Shown piece by piece: positions 13,394 through 14,560 of a stretch of DNA of 14,560 nt. This DNA comes from Pseudonocardiaceae bacterium (GTDB lineage Bacteria; Actinomycetota; Actinomycetes; Mycobacteriales; Pseudonocardiaceae), in the NCBI GenBank assembly GCA_025937115.1, contig JAICSB010000033.1, positions 1-14,560 of the forward strand. Direction: 5' to 3'. The notes below the pieces were generated by a model. It worked only from the letters and a program-made list of their open reading frames with translations. It made no database searches and was not told the DNA's origin. The position numbers were made by a program, and so were the translations under genes. How positions within the stretch are numbered: the first letter of the stretch is position 1; every line of letters starts with the position of its first letter.

Positions 13394-14560
13394 ATGGCCG
13401 AAAATGATGTGCTCATCGACGTTGAGACCCTGGTGGGAATGCTCACCGGCGAGGATCCGCTGGATGCGGCCGGCGTCCGGTTCATGCTCGATGCACTGAC
13501 GTTGGCGACCGATAGCGCACTGGGCTTTCTCTCCGCCCAGATCGAGTGCCACACCGCCCGCAGCGAGGTGAGCCAGCGCGGTGTGGTCGAAAAGCAGCTT
13601 GCGGCGCTGCGGTCGCAGGCGCGAAGCAGGGAGGAGAAGGCGGCGGTCGCGCTGATCGCCGCTCGCGCTGCCGAAGGTGCCGGGGACTCCGCGACTGCCT
13701 GCGACGTGCTCGCCGAGGCGCTGACGCTGCGCCCGGGCTTCGAGCCGGCGTTGCACGACGCCGCCCAGTACGCAGCGGCGCGCGGAGACTACGTCACAGC
13801 GGACCGGTACCTGCGGCGCTCCGACATTCCCAGCCCGCTACGAGCAGGGTTGAGCGAGGCCATCGCCGCGACACCCCCCGACGTCGCGCGCAACACCGCC
13901 TGCCCGTGCGGGTCGGGCCGCAAGTTCAAGGTCTGCTGCCGGCTCGATGCGGTACCTCCGCTAAGCGCCCGGGCCCAGCTCATCTACGCGCTGCTGGGCA
14001 CCTACGCCGAGCGCGCTCCCGGCCTGAAGGTGATCACACCACTGATCGAGCGCACCGAGGACGCGCAACGGTACGCGATGTTCATGCTCGATCTTGCGTT
14101 GTTCCACGGCGGCCTGGTGCAGAAGTTCCTCGCCGCCCGAGGTCACTGGCTGCGCCCAGACGAACGCCAGCTCATCGAGGATTGGCGGCGGATCCCGGTC
14201 ACGCTCTACGAGGCGACCGCCGTCACCCCCGACGTCAGCGTCACGCTTCGCCCGCTGCCGGACGGCGACCCGATCGAACTGGTCGACAAGTTGTTCTCGC
14301 AGTCCGCGCATCGGCTGGCGTTGTTCTGCGGCCGGGTGCTGCACGACGACACCGGCCCTCAATTGCTCGCGGTGCCCGTTAGTGTTTCCCGGCAACGCCG
14401 TCGCGAGCTGGCTGGGCTGCTCGCCGCACGCCCATCGATGGAACAGATCGCGGACTTCTTCGCTCCCGAGCCCCCCGTCCAGTTCCGCAACAGTGACGGC
14501 GACGACATCCACGAGTGCCACGTCACCTACCGGGTGCCCCACTCGCAGCAGACCTTCGAC
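13394..14560 (+). CDS. TPR-like, SEC-C motif protein (runs off right edge)
   Basis: An open frame of 389 codons from ATG 13394 with no stop before the window ends. N-terminal helical region (1-80), then TPR-like helices at about 83-147 (AARAAEGAGDSATACDVLAEALTLRP, followed by LHDAAQYAAARGDYVTADRYLRRS). A SEC-C zinc motif CPCGSGRKFKVCC follows, with Cys170, Cys172, Cys181 and Cys182. The part after it is about 200 residues, with LRPDERQLIEDWRRIPVTLYE and VTLRPLPDGDPIELVDKL, a pattern I recall from actinobacterial SEC-C/TPR proteins of unknown function. SEC-C motifs bind zinc, as in the SecA tail that contacts SecB or the ribosome, but no SecA ATPase domain is present. No signal peptide or membrane segment: probably cytoplasmic. 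Codon use is normal for the region and the start is leaderless-like. The true C terminus lies outside. Confidence 0.85.
   Translation, partial: MAENDVLIDVETLVGMLTGEDPLDAAGVRFMLDALTLATDSALGFLSAQIECHTARSEVSQRGVVEKQLAALRSQARSREEKAAVALIAARAAEGAGDSATACDVLAEALTLRPGFEPALHDAAQYAAARGDYVTADRYLRRSDIPSPLRAGLSEAIAATPPDVARNTACPCGSGRKFKVCCRLDAVPPLSARAQLIYALLGTYAERAPGLKVITPLIERTEDAQRYAMFMLDLALFHGGLVQKFLAARGHWLRPDERQLIEDWRRIPVTLYEATAVTPDVSVTLRPLPDGDPIELVDKLFSQSAHRLALFCGRVLHDDTGPQLLAVPVSVSRQRRRELAGLLAARPSMEQIADFFAPEPPVQFRNSDGDDIHECHVTYRVPHSQQTFD

Noticed and set aside
13546..14382. 278-codon plus-strand frame near the right end
   Set aside because: Arg-rich out-of-frame reading of the SEC-C gene, which starts at 13394 in another frame and has a clear CxC...CC motif.

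Overview
The window is high-GC DNA from an actinobacterium, most likely a Mycobacteriales/Pseudonocardiales lineage. This rests on recalled M. tuberculosis gene order and product similarity, not on a search. Recognisable counterparts include IlvB1, Cfp6 (Rv3004), LppZ (Rv3006), GatB/GatA/GatC, the ACT protein Rv3013, LpqW, TypA and MutT2. Short -10 boxes of TANNNT type sitting 6-7 nt before start codons (leaderless genes) also fit this group. No rRNA, tRNA, CRISPR array, transposase or prophage gene was seen.

Left part (1-2952). The 5' end of ilvB (minus strand, running off the window) is preceded by a complete classical attenuator: promoter, short leader peptide rich in Val/Leu codons, pause hairpin and U-tract terminator. 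A VapBC-type toxin-antitoxin pair (minus) lies between ilvB and a divergent small PH-domain membrane protein (Cfp6-like). The lipoprotein LppZ (sorbosone-dehydrogenase-like beta-propeller) follows on the plus strand and converges on gatB.

Middle part (2953-7143). The gatC-gatA-gatB operon (minus) uses 4-nt stop/start overlaps throughout. It encodes the tRNA-dependent amidotransferase that completes Gln-tRNA(Gln) and/or Asn-tRNA(Asn) synthesis. An ACT-domain protein is divergent from gatC.

Right part (7149-14560). A minus-strand cluster reads mutT2-like Nudix hydrolase, typA/bipA translational GTPase, LpqW lipoprotein, and a second, divergent, visibly lower-GC LpqW-like solute-binding lipoprotein. 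Divergent from the Nudix gene is a long plus-strand ORF with TPR-like helices and a SEC-C metal-binding motif. It runs off the right edge without a stop.

Most of the content is conserved housekeeping. The parts worth a second look are the ilvB leader, the toxin-antitoxin module placed in a conserved junction with an operator-like repeat shared by two promoters, the tandem lpqW paralogues, the joining of two blocks that are separate in M. tuberculosis, and the truncated SEC-C protein. I did not find convincing evidence of a wholly new multi-gene system.
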